A stretch of DNA of 64,000 nucleotides, taken from an uncultured bacterium (GTDB lineage Bacteria > Bacteroidota > Bacteroidia > Chitinophagales > Chitinophagaceae). Where the stretch lies: assembly GCA_903826405.1 (NCBI GenBank), contig CAIKEH010000005.1, forward strand, positions 1-64,000. The letters run 5' to 3'. A program made the translations under genes and the position numbers. This document shows, in pieces, positions 26,936 to 36,929 of the stretch (position 1 is its first letter; each line of letters opens with the position of its first letter). A model generated the notes under the pieces. It saw nothing but the letters and a program-made list of their open reading frames with translations, searched no databases and was not told where the DNA came from.

Positions 26936-28831
26936 TTATTTCACTTCTTCGAATTCAGCATCCGTTACGTTCTCGCCGGTTGAGGCGCCGGCTGATTGTT
27001 CATTACCTCCCTGCTGAGGACCTGCATCCTGTGATGCGTTGTACATGTCCTGACTGGCTGCCTGCCAGGCATCATTCAGGGCTTGCGTACCCGCCTCAAT
27101 GGATGTGATGTCCTGCGACTTATGCGCTTCCTTCAATTTGGCGAGCGCACCTTCGATTGCAGATTTTTTGTCAGCCGGGATCTTGTCTCCGAATTCTTTG
27201 ATCTGCTTTTCACTTTGGAAGATCAGACCATCGGCGGCGTTGAGTTTTTCGATCTTCTCGCGGGCGATCTTGTCCGTTGCTTCGTTCGCACGTGCCTCGG
27301 CCTTCATTTTTTCAACTTCCTCTTTGCTCAGACCGCTACCCGCTTCGATACGAATCTTCTGCTCCTTGCCCGTGCCTTTGTCCTTGGCATTGACATGTAA
27401 AATACCATTGGCATCGATATCGAAGGTCACTTCGATCTGAGGCACTCCACGCGGAGCCGGAGGTATATTGTCCAGATTGAATATGCCTAAAGTTTTGTTC
27501 TGATTGGCCAAGGGACGTTCTCCTTGCAATACTTGGATCTGAACACCGGGTTGGTTGTCCGAAGCCGTTGAGAAAACTTCTGATTTCTTGGTCGGGATGG
27601 TGGTATTGGATGGGATGAGAACGGTCATGACCCCTCCCATAGTCTCTATACCGAGACCAAGCGGGGTTACATCAAGAAGAAGGACATCCTTCACCTCGCC
27701 GGTGAGTACCCCACCCTGTACAGAGGCTCCGATGGCTACTGCTTCATCCGGATTGACACTCTTGTTGGGTTTCTTCCCGAAGAATTTTTCAACAATCTCC
27801 TGAACCTTGGGGATGCGGGAAGAGCCTCCCACGAGGATCACTTCGTCAATCTGCGAAGCAGAATACCCGGAATCCTTGAGTGCCTTCTCACATGGTTTGA
27901 GGCATCGCTCAAAAAGAACATCAGCGAGCTGTTCGAACTTTGCCTTGCTCAGTTTCTTGACCAGGTGTTTGGGCACTCCATCGACAGCCGTGATATAGGG
28001 AAGATTGACCTCCGTTTCAGTGGAAGACGACAATTCGATCTTTGCTTTTTCAGCCGCTTCTTTGAGGCGTTGAAGAGCCATGGGATCTTTGCGCAGGTCA
28101 ACATTTTCCTCTTTGCGGAATTCCTCGGCCAGCCAGTCCATGATCACTTTGTCGAAATCATCTCCTCCCAAGTGGGTATCCCCGTTGGTGGATTTAACTT
28201 CAAAAACACCGTCTCCCAATTCAAGAACGGAAATATCAAATGTTCCACCGCCAAGGTCGAATACGGCGATCTTGCTGTCCTGATTCTTTTTATCCAGTCC
28301 ATATGCGAGTGCCGCCGCTGTAGGCTCGTTGATGATGCGGCGTACATTCAGACCAGCAATTTCACCAGCTTCCTTCGTCGCCTGGCGCTGAGCGTCATTG
28401 AAATATGCCGGAACGGTGACTACAGCCTCCGTCACTTCCTGACCCAGATAATCCTCCGCAACCTTTTTCATCTTCTGGAGGATGATGGCACTGATTTCCT
28501 GTGGAGTATAAAGCCTTCCATCGATATCTATTCTGACCGTGTTATTATCTCCCTTGGCGACTTGATAACTCCAGTGTTTGATCTCTTCCGTTACTTCATC
28601 GAACCTGCGGCCCATGAATCTCTTGACGCTAGTTATAGTATTGATGGGATTGGTGATGGCCTGACGTTTGGCAGGGTCGCCCACCTTCCTTTCCCCGTTC
28701 TTGAGGAAAGCCACGACACTGGGTGTCGTCCGGCGGCCTTCGTCATTAGCGATGACCACAGGCTCATTGCCTTCCATGACGGCCACACAACTATTGGTGG
28801 TGCCCAGATCAATGCCGATGATTTTTCCCAT
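26936..28831 (-). CDS. dnaK: Molecular chaperone DnaK (Hsp70)
   Basis: DnaK binds exposed hydrophobic segments and refolds proteins with DnaJ and GrpE. The 631-residue protein opens with [19 protein letters not shown], carries the ATPase signatures ([31 protein letters not shown]) and the substrate-binding region, and ends in a Gly/Gln/Ala-rich tail closing [10 protein letters not shown], the usual DnaK terminus. dnaJ and grpE are not adjacent. I saw no CIRCE or sigma-32-like sequence upstream. Antisense open frames across this gene are shadows. Confidence 0.98.
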   Translation of the reverse strand: MGKIIGIDLGTTNSCVAVMEGNEPVVIANDEGRRTTPSVVAFLKNGERKVGDPAKRQAITNPINTITSVKRFMGRRFDEVTEEIKHWSYQVAKGDNNTVRIDIDGRLYTPQEISAIILQKMKKVAEDYLGQEVTEAVVTVPAYFNDAQRQATKEAGEIAGLNVRRIINEPTAAALAYGLDKKNQDSKIAVFDLGGGTFDISVLELGDGVFEVKSTNGDTHLGGDDFDKVIMDWLAEEFRKEENVDLRKDPMALQRLKEAAEKAKIELSSSTETEVNLPYITAVDGVPKHLVKKLSKAKFEQLADVLFERCLKPCEKALKDSGYSASQIDEVILVGGSSRIPKVQEIVEKFFGKKPNKSVNPDEAVAIGASVQGGVLTGEVKDVLLLDVTPLGLGIETMGGVMTVLIPSNTTIPTKKSEVFSTASDNQPGVQIQVLQGERPLANQNKTLGIFNLDNIPPAPRGVPQIEVTFDIDANGILHVNAKDKGTGKEQKIRIEAGSGLSKEEVEKMKAEARANEATDKIAREKIEKLNAADGLIFQSEKQIKEFGDKIPADKKSAIEGALAKLKEAHKSQDITSIEAGTQALNDAWQAASQDMYNASQDAGPQQGGNEQSAGASTGENVTDAEFEEVK

Positions 28832-29011
28832 GATGTTTATGTTTTAAGTTTCTATTGGATACTCAATCATTATGCCGCTTGGCAAAAGGTGAAAACTTGT
28901 CAGTTTTTGAGGTGGGGAAAGGGTGAAGAAGGGTGTTTTGTCAGCCTTTTGATGGCCTGAACGCCGTTTTTGCAGATTCAAGAACTGAAGACTGATAAGA
29001 AACTGTCCGAT

Positions 29012-29992
29012 TCATGGCTTTTTATCCAATATCCGGGCTACGATCCTGTCCCCGTGGTCACGGGAATTTTCTATGAACCATTTGTTGGTCTGCATGCCCC
29101 CACAGATGACTCCGGCCAGAAAGATGCCGGGGATATTGGTCTCCATCGTTACTGGATCATGAACAGGGGTGAGCATCTCATCATCTCCCAATAGGACTCC
29201 CAAACTTTTCAGGAACTGGAAATCGGGAAGATATCCGGTCATGGCCAGTACAAAATCGTTGCGTATGGACACCATTCCTTCAGGGGTGACCAGATCCACT
29301 TCATTTTCCCTGATCGCCTTTACCGTACTATTGAAATAAGCTTTTATGCTTCCTTCTTTGATCCTGTTCTCAATGTCAGGTCTTACCCAGTATTTCACCG
29401 TTTCCCGAATGGAATCTTCTCGGACAACCATCGTCACTCGGGCGCCCTTTCGCATGGTTTCCAGTGCAACATCAACGGCTGAATTGGCGGCACCGACAAC
29501 AAGGATGTCCTGACCAAAATAGGGATGAGGCTCTTTATAGTAATGGTGTACTTTGGACATACCTTCACCTGCTATACCCATCAGATTCGGCAGGTCGTAA
29601 AATCCCGTGGAAATGATCAAACTGCGACAAGCATAATCCTTCCGCGAACTGTGAACGGTGAATCCCATGCCTTCCTTCGTCACTTTGACGACTTTTTCAT
29701 AAAGCCGAATATCCAAAGTCCAGTGCAATGCCACTCTCCTGTAATATTCCAAAGCCTCATCACGGGTAGGTTTCGGATTATGGGAAATGAATGGGACAGA
29801 TCCGATCTCCAATTTCTCCGAAGTGGAGAAGAAAGTCATGTTGAGGGGATAGTTGTATAGGGAATTCACCAAGGCCCCCTTTTCGAGTATGGCGTGGGAC
29901 AACCCTGCTTTTCGGCATGCGATGCCGCAGGAAAGGCCAATAGGTCCTCCTCCGATGATCAATACGTCCATTTGCTCAAACCGGTCACTCAT
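29012..29992 (-). CDS. ypdA: YpdA-family bacillithiol disulfide reductase (putative)
   Basis: This 326-residue FAD/NAD(P)H oxidoreductase has a first dinucleotide site in LIIGGGPIGLSCGIA (GGGPIG at 14-19), the YpdA hallmark LVNSLYNYPLNMTFFSTSEKLEIG, and a second dinucleotide motif in DILVVGAANSAVDVALE. It lacks a redox CxxC, as expected for YpdA rather than thioredoxin reductase. YpdA reduces oxidised bacillithiol in Firmicutes and is widespread in Bacteroidota; the presence of bacillithiol here is inference, since bsh genes are not in the window. It has a well-formed promoter of its own. Confidence 0.9.
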   Translation of the reverse strand: MSDRFEQMDVLIIGGGPIGLSCGIACRKAGLSHAILEKGALVNSLYNYPLNMTFFSTSEKLEIGSVPFISHNPKPTRDEALEYYRRVALHWTLDIRLYEKVVKVTKEGMGFTVHSSRKDYACRSLIISTGFYDLPNLMGIAGEGMSKVHHYYKEPHPYFGQDILVVGAANSAVDVALETMRKGARVTMVVREDSIRETVKYWVRPDIENRIKEGSIKAYFNSTVKAIRENEVDLVTPEGMVSIRNDFVLAMTGYLPDFQFLKSLGVLLGDDEMLTPVHDPVTMETNIPGIFLAGVICGGMQTNKWFIENSRDHGDRIVARILDKKP

Positions 29993-30024
29993 GATGGCTG
30001 ATTAGCAGGTTAATTTCGCGTGTA

Positions 30025-30057
30025 CAAACATAAAGCCCGGGCAGGATTTGCAGCAAA
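30025..30057 (-). promoter_or_regulatory. Bacteroidota-type promoter of the ypdA-like gene
   Basis: On the minus strand TTTG (30054-30057) is followed after 21 bases by TATGTTTG (30025-30032), an exact TAnnTTTG. The leader to the ATG at 29992 would be about 25 bases. Confidence 0.65.
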
Positions 30058-30068
30058 GTAGAGACGCT

Positions 30069-30548
30069 TCAGGTTCCTTCTTTGGCACGGAATGTGAAAT
30101 ATTTTTGGGAAAGATAGCTGACCCCGATGACGATGCAGGTGGTCATGATCTTGGCCGGTGTCGGGAAGATATGCAGATGCTCGACGAAAAATTTCAGGAA
30201 AATGTAATTGAGGAAGAAGCAGAGGAGGACAACCAGAAAGTATCTGAAAAGCTGAATGCGTCTACGGAGATTGGATTCCGTGAAAACAATGTTACGCATC
30301 AATAAAAATCCTATCGGAAAAGTGAACAGGAATGCGAAGAGGAAAGCCGCGACGTGTGGACTGATCGTTACGAAAGAAAGTTGCACTGGCTGCTTTTTGA
30401 ATATGAAGTTATAACTGATGAAAAAAAGGAAAATGTCCAACAAGGTATTACTGCCTCCGCTGGCGGCGTAGCGAAAAGTTTGCCGGTCCATGAATCGGCC
30501 GAACAAAGGATAAAAAAAATCCAGGATATTATCGATCCTCTTCTTCAT
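30069..30548 (-). CDS. GtrA-family membrane protein
   Basis: This 159-residue protein has four predicted transmembrane helices and the GtrA family's shape: FRYAASGGSNTLLDIFLFFISY at the first helix and a last helix leading to SYLSQKYFTFR, the usual terminal motif. GtrA proteins are thought to help move polyprenyl-linked sugars across the inner membrane. No glycosyltransferase is adjacent, so the partner is unknown. It lies 75 bases downstream of the GNAT-like gene. Confidence 0.87.
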   Translation of the reverse strand: MKKRIDNILDFFYPLFGRFMDRQTFRYAASGGSNTLLDIFLFFISYNFIFKKQPVQLSFVTISPHVAAFLFAFLFTFPIGFLLMRNIVFTESNLRRRIQLFRYFLVVLLCFFLNYIFLKFFVEHLHIFPTPAKIMTTCIVIGVSYLSQKYFTFRAKEGT

Positions 30549-30623
30549 GATTTTCAGGTCACCAAGTTACTCAAAAAACTGCTTAGGACAAGAGGATGTA
30601 CGGAGAATGTGCAAGTTGGTGCA

Positions 30624-31760
30624 TCATGCCGGGAAAGAGAACGAATAGGTCACGTGCCTCTTGGCGAATTCAGCTCCCGTAGCCTGATGGACAGCTATCA
30701 TCTTCTTATTGAAATCACCCACCCAGGAAAGTTCCACTTCCTGATAATGGGATAGTGGTGCCACGTACTCTTTCAATCGGACGAACAAGGCCGACTCTAC
30801 TCCCAGATTCCGGTAGGCATGTTTTGTACCCATGACCACGGCACGCATACGCTTATGCTTTACCGTGAATTTATTCCAGACGAACTTCAATTTCCCGAAC
30901 AAGTTGAGTTTGCCATTCAGGTTACGGATGAGTTCATTGGTATCAGGAAGTAATACCACAAAAGCGATGGGCTCCGTGCCATTATAGGCGAACCATATGA
31001 GGTTTTCATCTGCAACGGGTTTCATCTTCCGGAAGGTCTCATAGACAGTCGCCTCTTTTATGGGGGTGAAGTGTGCGAAGTCATCCCAACCATCGTTGTA
31101 CACCTCCATGAAATCCCGGGCATACTTGCCGAAATCCTTCATGTCCAGGTGTTGAAATGTATATCCGCCCTTTTTGGCCACCCAATTGGCGATCTTGGTG
31201 AACCGTTCGGGGAATGATTTACGTAGATCGATCCTGTTGGATATCTGCTCATAGGAAACCTGAAACCCGTAATCTTCGAAAAAAGCCTTGTAGTAAGGGG
31301 GATTGTAGTTCAGACCATAATAAGGCATGGTAAAGCCCTCAACCAGCAGACCCCACCACATGTCATTTTCTCCGAAATTGATCGGACCCTCCATAGCCTT
31401 CATACCTCTTGCCGCCAGCCATTCCCGGGCAGTATCAAAAAGCAGTCTGGCGGCATCCGGAACGTTGGTACATTCGAAAAAACCACATCCGCCTGTTGGG
31501 ACATCGTAGGTCAACGCCTTTTTGGCGTTGATGAAAGCCGCGATCCTACCGATCAGTTTGCCTTGGCCATCCGTCAAGACCCATCTGGTGCATTGTCCTT
31601 CTTTGTGAAAATTGTTTCGTTCGGGATCGAACACGGATTCTATGTTATCCTCCAATGGGCATACCCAATGGGGATCATCCCTGTAGATCTGTCGGGCCAC
31701 ATCCAGGAAGTCCTTGCGGTCTCCAGGGCTTTTCACTTCTATGATGGACAGGTTTGTCAT
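30624..31760 (-). CDS. GNAT-fold acetyltransferase-like protein
   Basis: This 378-residue protein looks like a tandem GNAT-fold protein. The first half has QGKLIGRIAAFINAKK and GGCGFFECTNVPDAARLLFDTAREWLAARGMK, like an acetyl-CoA fold beta4-alpha3, followed by GPINFGENDMWWGLLVEGF. The second half (IWFAYNGTEPIAFVVLLPDTNE, then AYRNLGVESALFVRLKEY) repeats the theme. Similar Bacteroidota proteins are annotated only as hypothetical or GNAT. The acetyl acceptor is unknown. I set the start at 31760; upstream in-frame residues overlap the argS promoter region. Confidence 0.72.
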   Translation of the reverse strand: MTNLSIIEVKSPGDRKDFLDVARQIYRDDPHWVCPLEDNIESVFDPERNNFHKEGQCTRWVLTDGQGKLIGRIAAFINAKKALTYDVPTGGCGFFECTNVPDAARLLFDTAREWLAARGMKAMEGPINFGENDMWWGLLVEGFTMPYYGLNYNPPYYKAFFEDYGFQVSYEQISNRIDLRKSFPERFTKIANWVAKKGGYTFQHLDMKDFGKYARDFMEVYNDGWDDFAHFTPIKEATVYETFRKMKPVADENLIWFAYNGTEPIAFVVLLPDTNELIRNLNGKLNLFGKLKFVWNKFTVKHKRMRAVVMGTKHAYRNLGVESALFVRLKEYVAPLSHYQEVELSWVGDFNKKMIAVHQATGAEFAKRHVTYSFSFPA

Positions 31761-31903
31761 ATACGACTTGAAGGGCTTAAAGGTAATCGAAAAGGAGGAT
31801 TCTAGAGGATGCCCCATTACTACAAATACATTTTCCAAAAAGTTTGTCGATGAGCTCACCCCTGCAGAAGTGTTTGGTGACATGTCCTGAACCTGTCATT
31901 TCG

Positions 31904-31911
31904 TACATTTG
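31904..31911 (+). promoter_or_regulatory. -7 promoter element of argS
   Basis: TACATTTG is an exact TAnnTTTG match ending 17 bases before the argS ATG. A TTTG at 31873-31876 lies upstream, but at 27 bases the spacing is long. Confidence 0.5.
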
Positions 31912-31928
31912 CACCTCAATCAACAAAA

Positions 31929-33704
31929 ATGATCGTAGACCAAATCAGGGAAAGCGTCCTGTCCGGTTTGAAGGAATTATATGATCAATCCTTCCAGGAA
32001 AAGGATTTCCAGATCAATCAGACCCGCCCAGAGTTCGAAGGGGACTATACGGTGGTGCTATTCGGTCTCGTCAAGTCATTGAAAAAGTCCCCTGATGCTC
32101 TTGGTCATGAGCTTGGAGCAAAAATGGTATCCAATAATCCAACACTGTTTACAGCTTACAACCTGATAAAAGGCTTCCTCAATCTAACCGTTTCCGACAC
32201 ATACTGGGTTGATCTGCTGGCCTCAAATACCGATGCATCCTGTTACGGCAAAGGTGCACCCAACGGACAGCGTATCATGGTGGAGTACTCCTCACCCAAC
32301 ACGAATAAACCCCTGCATCTTGGACATCTTCGCAACAACTTCCTCGGATGGAGCATCTCCGAAATACTCAAGGGAAGTGGAGCTGATGTTTTCAAAACCT
32401 GTATCGTAAATGATCGGGGTATACACATTTGCAAGAGCATGCTCGCCTGGGACAATTGGGGAAATGGTGCTACACCTGATAGTACTGGGATCAAAGGCGA
32501 CCATTTCGTCGGAGATTATTATGTCCGTTTCAATGAGGAGTATAAAAAGGAAGTCAAAGAACTTGTGGACCGAGGCATGAAAGAAGTTGAGGCTGAGAAA
32601 GAGGCACCGCTGATGAAAGCCACGCAGGAAATGCTCCTCAAATGGGAACAAGGCGATCCGCACATAGTCGGTCTCTGGAAAATGATGAATAGTTGGGTAT
32701 ATTCCGGTTTCGACATCACATACAAGAAGATTGGCAGTGATTTCGACAAGACCTATTATGAAAGCAATAGCTATTTGCTGGGAAAGGAAGATGTTGAGCA
32801 AGGACTTAAAAATGGTGTTTTCCACCAAAAAAGCGATGGATCTGTCTGGATCGACCTCACGGATGATGGACTGGATGAAAAACTTGTCCGACGTAAAGAT
32901 GGGACATCTGTTTACATCACGCAGGACATCGGTTTAGCCCGACTTAAATACACGGAATTCAAGATTGATCAAAGCATCTATGTGATCGGTGATGAACAGA
33001 ACTACCACATGAAAGTGCTCAAACTGATCTGTCAAAAACTGGGCATGCCATTTGCCAACGACATACATCATCTATCCTATGGAATGGTCGAACTACCTAC
33101 CGGCAAGATGAAAAGCCGTGAAGGCACTGTTGTGGATGCGGATGATCTGGTCGATGAGATGATCCGCATCGCCCGTCAACATACGATGGAACTGGGAAAG
33201 GTCAATGATTTCACGGAAGCGGAACTGGATGCCCTATGTGATACGATCGGCCTCGGCGCCCTCAAATTCTACCTGCTCAGAGTGGATCCCAAAAAAAGAA
33301 TGATATTCAATCCAGAGGAATCAATCGACTTCCATGGTTTCACGGGGCCCTTCATACAATACACACACGCTCGTATCCGGTCGATTTTGCGGAAAGAATC
33401 CATTGACTTCAGTCATAAGCCAGCAGGGGAAGGATTGCTGAAACTGGAAAAGCAACTGTTGATTGAATTGGAACAATTCGGTAACATCATCCTGCAATCA
33501 GCAAATGAATTGGATCCGTCCCAGATGGCTATTTATATCTATACCCTGGCCAAGACCTATAATACTTTCTATGCTGAGCACTCCGTATCTCGAGCTGAAT
33601 CAGAGGAAAAGAAAGAACTTCGTTTACGAATCTCTCTTTTGACGGCGGAGGTCATTCGCTCCGGAATGGCCATGCTGGGCATAAAAGTGCCGGACAGGAT
33701 GTGA
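31929..33704 (+). CDS. argS: Arginyl-tRNA synthetase
   Basis: This class I synthetase charges tRNA-Arg. The 591-residue protein has the N-terminal Add-1 domain (1-105), the HIGH-type motif HLGHLRNN (about 130-137, preceded by VEYSSPNTNKPL), a KMSKS-like GKMKSREG (about 393-400) and a C-terminal anticodon-binding DALR domain ending GIKVPDRM. It diverges from the GNAT-like gene and converges with the TPR gene. Confidence 0.97.
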   Translation: MIVDQIRESVLSGLKELYDQSFQEKDFQINQTRPEFEGDYTVVLFGLVKSLKKSPDALGHELGAKMVSNNPTLFTAYNLIKGFLNLTVSDTYWVDLLASNTDASCYGKGAPNGQRIMVEYSSPNTNKPLHLGHLRNNFLGWSISEILKGSGADVFKTCIVNDRGIHICKSMLAWDNWGNGATPDSTGIKGDHFVGDYYVRFNEEYKKEVKELVDRGMKEVEAEKEAPLMKATQEMLLKWEQGDPHIVGLWKMMNSWVYSGFDITYKKIGSDFDKTYYESNSYLLGKEDVEQGLKNGVFHQKSDGSVWIDLTDDGLDEKLVRRKDGTSVYITQDIGLARLKYTEFKIDQSIYVIGDEQNYHMKVLKLICQKLGMPFANDIHHLSYGMVELPTGKMKSREGTVVDADDLVDEMIRIARQHTMELGKVNDFTEAELDALCDTIGLGALKFYLLRVDPKKRMIFNPEESIDFHGFTGPFIQYTHARIRSILRKESIDFSHKPAGEGLLKLEKQLLIELEQFGNIILQSANELDPSQMAIYIYTLAKTYNTFYAEHSVSRAESEEKKELRLRISLLTAEVIRSGMAMLGIKVPDRM

Positions 33705-33714
33705 CCTGCCCGGC
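33689..33714. terminator. Possible hairpin at the end of argS
   Basis: GCCGGACAGG and CCTGCCCGGC pair with one mismatch around a 6-base loop that includes the argS stop codon region. No T run follows, so it is only a weak candidate for ending argS or the converging TPR gene. Confidence 0.35.
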
Positions 33715-33733
33715 AATGAAGTAATGTCGGTTA

Positions 33734-34762
33734 TCAAAGACCGACCACGAATTTTCTCTGGCGCAGGCCATTGAGAGATGGATCCATTTCGATAGCCTTG
33801 TTGCACAATGCCATACCCTTGGTTTCCTCTCCCTTCTTTTGAAGACTCATTCCGATCATATATAATGCACGTGCATCTTCTTTATCATAACTCAGGATCT
33901 TATCCCAGTTCGTTATGGCCAGATCATACTTTCCCATTCGATAATATGTATCTGCCAGTCCGAATAACAGATTCAGATCAGAAGGTCGCTGAGCGAGGAG
34001 TTCCTCCTGCATTTTAACGGCTTTTTCCGGGGTTCCGGCAAGCGTATAGGAATTGGCCAGATTCTCCACGAAGTCGTGATCAACTCTGTATCCTTTTTCC
34101 TTAGCCAGCTCAAAATAGGTCACTGCCGCCTTATCATCAGGTATTGCGGAATATGCTAAAGCCATCTCATAGATCAGGCGGGTATTGGACGGATCGAGCC
34201 GATTGGCATCCTGATAATATTTTACCGCCATGCGATAATTACTCATATTCACCAAAGCTCTGGCGAAGAGTACGGGGATCTCAGGATTGGACGGTTCATC
34301 TGCGGCTGCAGCTTCCAGATAGTGGAATGCGGAGCCGAAGCTCTCTTTCTCATAATAAGATTTTCCTATGTACAAATTGGCATGCTCCCCAACTTTCATC
34401 TCCTGCATCTTCTTACCACAAGCAATGGCTTCATCGTAACGGTGTGCATTATAAAACAGCCGTGTCAAGTGAATGATGGACAATGTGTCCGCGGGGTCGA
34501 TCTCACGAACTTTCTGGAATGCGTTTCTGGCTGCATCGGATTGGCGGATCTCTTCAGCAGCAAGTCCAAGATTGATCTGGATCTGTTTGTCATTCGGAGA
34601 TTTCAATGAGGCCTGGTAAAATTGGTCGAAGGCAGGTCTCAGCCTACCAGCTGCCTTCTCCTGAAGGCCTTTCTGGAAAGCAGCTTGGGCATCATTTTCA
34701 GATTGTGCTGAAAGAGAATGAGTTACGGCAAAGAGGAGGATGGTACAGATTAAAGTTTTCAT
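33734..34762 (-). CDS. Secreted TPR-repeat protein
   Basis: This 342-residue protein begins with a signal peptide (MKTLICTILLFAVTHSLSAQ), then runs through about eight tetratricopeptide repeats, for example AAFQKGLQEKAAGRLRPAFDQFYQA, AVKYYQDANRLDPSNTRLIYEMALAYS and ALYMIGMSLQKKGEETKGMALCNKA. TPR proteins in the periplasm scaffold protein complexes; no partner can be named. It sits 22 bases downstream of glgB on the same strand and could be cotranscribed with it. Confidence 0.87.
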   Translation of the reverse strand: MKTLICTILLFAVTHSLSAQSENDAQAAFQKGLQEKAAGRLRPAFDQFYQASLKSPNDKQIQINLGLAAEEIRQSDAARNAFQKVREIDPADTLSIIHLTRLFYNAHRYDEAIACGKKMQEMKVGEHANLYIGKSYYEKESFGSAFHYLEAAAADEPSNPEIPVLFARALVNMSNYRMAVKYYQDANRLDPSNTRLIYEMALAYSAIPDDKAAVTYFELAKEKGYRVDHDFVENLANSYTLAGTPEKAVKMQEELLAQRPSDLNLLFGLADTYYRMGKYDLAITNWDKILSYDKEDARALYMIGMSLQKKGEETKGMALCNKAIEMDPSLNGLRQRKFVVGL

Positions 34763-34784
34763 GTCAGGATATTTGATGTGGGTA

Positions 34785-36815
34785 CTAAATCAGTATCACA
34801 CCTCCTAACGGCGGAAGCTGCAGCTTTATTTCAACCTTTTTATTCTTTTTGTCCACCAAGTTCATGGGGATATCTGGGTTATATACGTCACCAGTTCCCC
34901 AGTAATCGACTGAATCACTGTTGAATATCTCTTTCCATGTTGTTTTTCCGACAAGTTGGAGTGGCCAATCTTTCCTGACGACCGGAGTCATATTGAGGAT
35001 CACTACAATATCATCCTCCGCCTTCTTCCCTTTCCTTCTAAAACTGATGACCGATTCTTCACGGTGGTTAAGATCCACCCACTCGAATCCCCCTGGTTCG
35101 AACTGCAACTCATGCAGGGCTGGTTTTTCCCGATAAAGATGGGAAAGTACGCTTACACAGGCCTGTAATTTCCGATGGCTTTCGTGCTGTAGCAAATGCC
35201 AGTCGAGTTCGGTTTTGTAATTCCATTCCGAAGTCTGACCGAACTCGTTGCCCATGAAAAGCAGTTTGCTTCCCGGATGCGTGAACATGTAGGTGTACAG
35301 TAGCCTCAGGTTGGCGAACTTCTGCCATTCGTCCCCGGGCATCTTGTAGATCATGGGGGACTTACCGTGAACGACCTCGTCGTGGCTGAGCGGCAGCATG
35401 AAGTTCTCATCATAATAATACATCATGCTAAAGCTGAATTGATCCTGCTGGAACTGCCGAAACCAGGGATCCTGCTTGAAATAGCGGAGTGTGTCATGCA
35501 TCCAACCCATCATCCATTTCATGCCGAAACCCAAACCATCCTGCCAGGTGGGCCTGGAAACTCCAGGCCAGTCCGTCGCTTCTTCAGCAATGGTCTGTAC
35601 GTCGGGGAAGTCTCGATAAATGGCCATATTCAGATCCTTGATGAAAGCAATCGCTTCGAGGTTACCATTGCCACCTAATGAGTTGGGCTCCCATTCACCC
35701 GCTTTACGGGAGTAGTCGAGTCTGAGCATGGAGGAAACCGCATCAACACGTATGCCATCGATATGAAAACGGTCGAACCAGAAGCGTGCGTTGCTGATGA
35801 GGAAAGACCTCACCTCTCCCCTGCCGTAGTTGAAGATGTAACTGTTCCAATCTGGATGATACCCCTTCCGCATATCCGCATATTCGTAGGTGTGCGTACC
35901 ATCGAACATGAAAAGGCCATGGGTGTCATACGGAAAATGTGAAGGGACCCAATCCAGGATCACGCCAATGCCTTCCCGGTGCAAGAGGTCTATCATCGCC
36001 ATGAACTCCTCAGGTTGACCAAAACGTGAAGTGGGTGCGAAATATCCTGTTCCCTGATACCCCCAACTTCCATCGAAAGGATATTCCATGACCGGCATGA
36101 ACTCGACATGGGTGAATCCCATTTTTTTGCAATAAGGTACAAGTCGTTCAGCGATCTGCCCGTAGCTGAAATATAGATCTTCATTCGACTTATCCGGTCG
36201 CATCCAACTAGCCAGGTGAACTTCATAAACGGAAAAAGGTGCGTCCAGGGCGTTATGCTTTTTCCTCTTCTTCATCCAATCGCCATCCATCCATTCATAT
36301 TCGAGATTCCAGGCGATGGTCGCGGTCAGAGGCTTATGCTCCCAGAAATGTGCATATGGATCCCCCTTGTCCTGTATCATCCCTTTGAAACCGGTGATAT
36401 GATATTTGTAGGATTCACCTCGATTCACATTAGGGATGAAGCCTTCCCAGATTCCGCTTTGATCCAGCCTGACGAAAAGGTCGTGGCTGAACTTCGACCA
36501 GTCATTGAAATTGCCGATGACCGTGACCCGAGTGGCATTCGGTGCCCATACGGCGAAATAGGTGCCTGGTGTATCCAGCACCGAGATCTGTTTATTCCCG
36601 AAATATTCATAAGCATTGTACAACGTACCCTGCTGAAAATTCCTGATCACTTCATCATTTAAAAGGGAATAATTCCAAACTGGCCGAGCGGAGTCCACGA
36701 AATGAACATCCTCGTACTTTCGCTCCGCATCACCTAAGGATGCCGCTCCTCCCTTTTCTGGAGTTCCATTGTGGGAATTCCCGGAATTTGCAGCCTTATC
36801 ACTTCCCGACGTCAT
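34785..36815 (-). CDS. glgB: 1,4-alpha-glucan branching enzyme
   Basis: GlgB (GH13) adds alpha-1,6 branches to glycogen. The 676-residue protein has an N-terminal CBM48-like domain (YFAVWAPNATRVTVIGNFNDW, about 90-110) and a GH13 barrel. The nucleophile Asp is in RFHIDGIRVDAVSSM (about 350-365), the acid/base Glu in TIAEEATDWPG (about 405-415), and the third Asp in LSHDEVVHGK (about 473-482). The first 35 residues are low-complexity (Ser, Gly, Asn-rich) and probably disordered. It starts a glycogen/maltodextrin region but is separated from glgC and glgA by other genes. Confidence 0.96.
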   Translation of the reverse strand: MTSGSDKAANSGNSHNGTPEKGGAASLGDAERKYEDVHFVDSARPVWNYSLLNDEVIRNFQQGTLYNAYEYFGNKQISVLDTPGTYFAVWAPNATRVTVIGNFNDWSKFSHDLFVRLDQSGIWEGFIPNVNRGESYKYHITGFKGMIQDKGDPYAHFWEHKPLTATIAWNLEYEWMDGDWMKKRKKHNALDAPFSVYEVHLASWMRPDKSNEDLYFSYGQIAERLVPYCKKMGFTHVEFMPVMEYPFDGSWGYQGTGYFAPTSRFGQPEEFMAMIDLLHREGIGVILDWVPSHFPYDTHGLFMFDGTHTYEYADMRKGYHPDWNSYIFNYGRGEVRSFLISNARFWFDRFHIDGIRVDAVSSMLRLDYSRKAGEWEPNSLGGNGNLEAIAFIKDLNMAIYRDFPDVQTIAEEATDWPGVSRPTWQDGLGFGMKWMMGWMHDTLRYFKQDPWFRQFQQDQFSFSMMYYYDENFMLPLSHDEVVHGKSPMIYKMPGDEWQKFANLRLLYTYMFTHPGSKLLFMGNEFGQTSEWNYKTELDWHLLQHESHRKLQACVSVLSHLYREKPALHELQFEPGGFEWVDLNHREESVISFRRKGKKAEDDIVVILNMTPVVRKDWPLQLVGKTTWKEIFNSDSVDYWGTGDVYNPDIPMNLVDKKNKKVEIKLQLPPLGGVILI

Positions 36816-36929
36816 GATGTGAACTTATGGTTTAACGTAAAATTATAACGCTCTTAAGTTAGTGCATTATGCATTACAAATAGCTTAGCCGCAACCCTTG
36901 GATCACACCCCGACCAAAACTACCGACGA

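Noticed and set aside
27965-28960. A 331-codon open frame on the plus strand across dnaK
   Set aside because: It is antisense to a certain dnaK and its translation lacks any family features; long antisense frames are common opposite codon-biased genes.
34785-36815. glgB N-terminal low-complexity stretch as a signal of a gene fusion
   Set aside because: It is a short Ser/Gly/Asn-rich leader with no domain; family members vary here.
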